Positions 4,885 to 6,006 of a DNA stretch of 6,006 nt are shown in pieces. The stretch is from JBBECF01 sp040881945 (GTDB taxonomy: Bacteria; Pseudomonadota; Alphaproteobacteria; Dongiales; Dongiaceae), in assembly GCA_040881945.1 (NCBI GenBank), contig JBBECF010000064.1:1-6006 (forward strand). The letters run 5' to 3'. Each line of letters begins with the position of its first letter. Position 1 is the first letter of the stretch. The notes beneath the pieces are model-generated. The model worked only from the letters and a program-made list of their open reading frames with translations, searched no databases and was not told the DNA's origin. A program made the position numbers and the translations under genes.

Positions 4885-5350
4885 GGTCGTCGGGGAGAAA
4901 TCGGAGAAATTGAGAAATTGGACTCATCCCCATTTTCCCATTTTCCCCCGGCTTATCCGAGCCGTGGCCGGTGTGGTCGCTCAAGCGTTCATCCGTGTGA
5001 TGAACCACTTCCCCGGTATCGCGCATCGTCACTTTTTCCACATAGCGGTCGCTATCGCGGTCAAGTGTCCGCTCAACAACGGCGACGGCGTTGCCACGAT
5101 TCCATTGCCGCACTTGCCCGCCGAATATCCTCATGAACCATCCTTTGGTCTTGCTCATGCCGGCATGCACCGCAAATGCCCTCATTAAGGCAAGGACGCG
5201 CACCGTCGCGCTGGCGCGGACAGCGTATCTGCGACTCTTCGATCCGCAACTCGGGCACGGCGCGCGCTGATCTTCCGGCAGGCCCGTCCGTTCGCTCAAC
5301 GTGGTGCCGCACCCTCCGCACACAACCGGCCCGAATGATACGTCAGACAT
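4700..5350 (-). CDS. Zinc-ribbon hypothetical protein with repeat-derived C-terminal extension
   Basis: The 216-residue frame starts at an ATG with GAGGG about 4 nt upstream. Residues 11-35 form a zinc ribbon, C11-X2-C14 and C32-X2-C35. Residues 63-133 (HAGMSKTKGW..., then LDRDSDRYVEKVTMRDTGEVVHH and ERLSDHTGHGSDK) resemble from memory a widespread uncharacterised bacterial family that has the same pattern and ends near GHGS.K. From about residue 134 the frame enters the repeat and then runs antisense to the FitA-like antitoxin, giving a low-quality Pro/Arg-rich tail with no domain. I believe the native gene ended near 4950 and lost its stop to the repeat. The functional core is then about 4952-5350. 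Function is unknown; a Zn-binding regulatory or nucleic-acid role is only a guess. Confidence 0.7.
   Translation of the reverse strand: MSDVSFGPVVCGGCGTTLSERTGLPEDQRAPCPSCGSKSRRYAVRASATVRVLALMRAFAVHAGMSKTKGWFMRIFGGQVRQWNRGNAVAVVERTLDRDSDRYVEKVTMRDTGEVVHHTDERLSDHTGHGSDKPGENGKMGMSPISQFLRFLPDDLNRRHDRRGAMTPPRPESECRDVLPRSSPRRASTGRACAPPPPGWQAAPPEASDDASRHAA
4871..4891 (+). pseudogene. Possible 5' remnant of a VapC/FitB toxin gene
   Basis: A GTG start overlapping the 3' end of the FitA-like antitoxin gives MTPVKVV, the kind of start that precedes the catalytic Asp in many PIN toxins. At about 4891 the sequence changes to a G/A-rich repeat and the frame encodes unrelated residues. Seven codons are weak evidence; the case rests on position and overlap geometry. 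Confidence 0.25.
4892..4949. repeat. Dispersed-type repeat copy 1 (imperfect hairpin with 20-bp core)
   Basis: The plus strand holds a GGGGAGAAAT-like triple motif (4892-4919), then the core AATTGGACTCATCCCCATTT (4916-4935), then a second TTTTCCC unit. The G/A-rich left arm and C/T-rich right arm pair imperfectly over about 17 positions. The core is identical to 5391-5410. The AT-richer, oligopurine/oligopyrimidine composition stands out from the surrounding GC-rich genes. It looks like a REP- or MITE-like intergenic element. Confidence 0.7.
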
Positions 5351-5364
5351 CGGCCCTCTTTGCT

Positions 5365-5421
5365 ACGTGGATAATTGGACCCACGTGGATAATTGGACTC
5401 ATCCCCATTTCCCCATTTCCC
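5365..5421. repeat. Dispersed-type repeat copy 2 with an 18-bp tandem duplication
   Basis: ACGTGGATAATTGGAC occurs at 5365-5380 and 5383-5398 (18-bp period). The second copy runs into the core AATTGGACTCATCCCCATTT (5391-5410) shared with copy 1 and then CCCCATTTCCC. It lies between the start of the zinc-ribbon gene and the 3' end of the acyl-CoA dehydrogenase gene, in the same orientation as copy 1. It also occupies the position where the promoter of the zinc-ribbon gene should be. Confidence 0.75.
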
Positions 5422-5446
5422 ACGGTCGGTCGCGTGTTGCGGGGCC

Positions 5447-6006
5447 TTACCCCGTCTCCTCGAACAGCTCCCGTCCGATGAGCCAGCGGCGGATTTCCGA
5501 CGTGCCGGCGCCGATCTCGTAGAGCTTGGCGTCGCGCAGCAGGCGGCCGGCGGGGTAGTCGTTGATGTAGCCGTTGGCGCCGAGCGCCTGGATCGCCTCG
5601 AGCGCCATCCAGGTCGCGCGTTCCGAGGCGAACAGGATGGCGCCGGCGGCGTCCTTGCGCGTCGTCGCCCCGCGGTCGCAGGCGCGCGCCACCGCATAGA
5701 CATAAGCGCGGGCGGCGCTCATGGTCGTATACATGTCGGCGAGCTTGCCCTGCATGAGCTGGAACTCGCCGATCGGCCGGCCGAACTGCCGGCGCTCGCG
5801 CACATAGGGCAGGACGAGGTCGAGGCAGGCCTGCATGATGCCGAGCGGCCCGCCGGCTAGGACCGCGCGCTCGAAGTCGAGGCCGCTCATCAGCACCTCG
5901 ACGCCCTTGCCTTCGGCGCCGAGGACGTTTTCCGCCGGCACCTCGCAATCCTGGAACACCAGCTCGCCGGTGTTCGACCCGCGCATGCCGAGCTTGTCGA
6001 GCTTCG
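5447..6006 (-). CDS. Isovaleryl-CoA dehydrogenase (5' partial)
   Basis: C-terminal portion (about 186 residues) of an acyl-CoA dehydrogenase. The frame stays open to the window edge, and the codons before the Met at 5986 read KLDKLG, so that Met is internal. The sequence follows isovaleryl-CoA dehydrogenase closely: KLDKLGMRGSNTGEL, VLMSGLDFERAVLAGGP, YVRERRQFGRPIGEFQLMQGK, ADMYT, ALGANGYINDYP and the terminal LRDAKLYEIGAGTSEIRRW. The Glu in GLDFER (codon 5870-5872) aligns with the catalytic base Glu254 of human IVD, which differs from the Glu position of medium-chain enzymes, so IVD is favoured over other acyl-CoA dehydrogenases. It oxidises isovaleryl-CoA to 3-methylcrotonyl-CoA in leucine breakdown, passing electrons through FAD to ETF. 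Other leucine-pathway genes are not in the window. It ends with EETG and a TAA. Confidence 0.93.
   Translation of the reverse strand, partial: KLDKLGMRGSNTGELVFQDCEVPAENVLGAEGKGVEVLMSGLDFERAVLAGGPLGIMQACLDLVLPYVRERRQFGRPIGEFQLMQGKLADMYTTMSAARAYVYAVARACDRGATTRKDAAGAILFASERATWMALEAIQALGANGYINDYPAGRLLRDAKLYEIGAGTSEIRRWLIGRELFEETG

Noticed and set aside
4871..5188. 105-codon plus-strand frame as a complete gene
   Set aside because: Antisense to the zinc-ribbon gene and built partly from repeat sequence; only the first seven codons are considered, as a possible toxin remnant.
5393..5860. 155-codon plus-strand frame antisense to isovaleryl-CoA dehydrogenase
   Set aside because: The dehydrogenase frame is unambiguous; this frame also starts inside the repeat.

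Overview
The window is GC-rich and gene-dense, and its short elongation factor, FOXRED1-type flavoprotein and isovaleryl-CoA dehydrogenase suggest an alphaproteobacterium, perhaps Rhodospirillales-like. That placement is inferred from protein character only. No rRNA, tRNA, CRISPR array, phage gene or transposase gene is visible.

Left part (1-3319): an Asn/Asp/Gly-rich C-terminal tail of a plus-strand gene ends at 106 and is followed by a strong hairpin. A minus-strand FAD oxidoreductase closely resembling FOXRED1 comes next, then a divergent plus-strand GreA/GreB-like factor. Convergent to the latter is a minus-strand pair, a DUF1989 (urea carboxylase-associated type) protein followed 10 nt later by a short-chain dehydrogenase, which looks like an operon.

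Middle part (3320-4884): a 196-nt divergent intergenic region holds a 15-bp palindrome upstream of the DUF1989 gene. It also holds a clear sigma70-type promoter containing three TTGTC repeats at 9-bp period. This promoter drives a Phd/YefM-type antitoxin overlapping a COG1569-type PIN toxin by 11 nt. An ABM-domain (antibiotic biosynthesis monooxygenase-like) protein and a second, apparently orphan, FitA-like antitoxin follow.

Right part (4885-6006): two copies of a short GC-contrasting repeat (shared 20-bp core beginning AATTGGACTCATCC) sit in the same orientation on either side of a minus-strand zinc-ribbon protein gene. The left copy abuts the orphan antitoxin at the point where a toxin gene would be expected to begin, and the zinc-ribbon reading frame runs into it. 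The window ends inside a minus-strand isovaleryl-CoA dehydrogenase gene of leucine catabolism.

The most interesting observations are the repeat-flanked zinc-ribbon cassette with its apparent damage to a toxin-antitoxin locus, and the iterated operator-like array in the Phd/PIN promoter. The metabolic genes look like ordinary chromosomal genes. I see no convincing wholly new multi-gene system.
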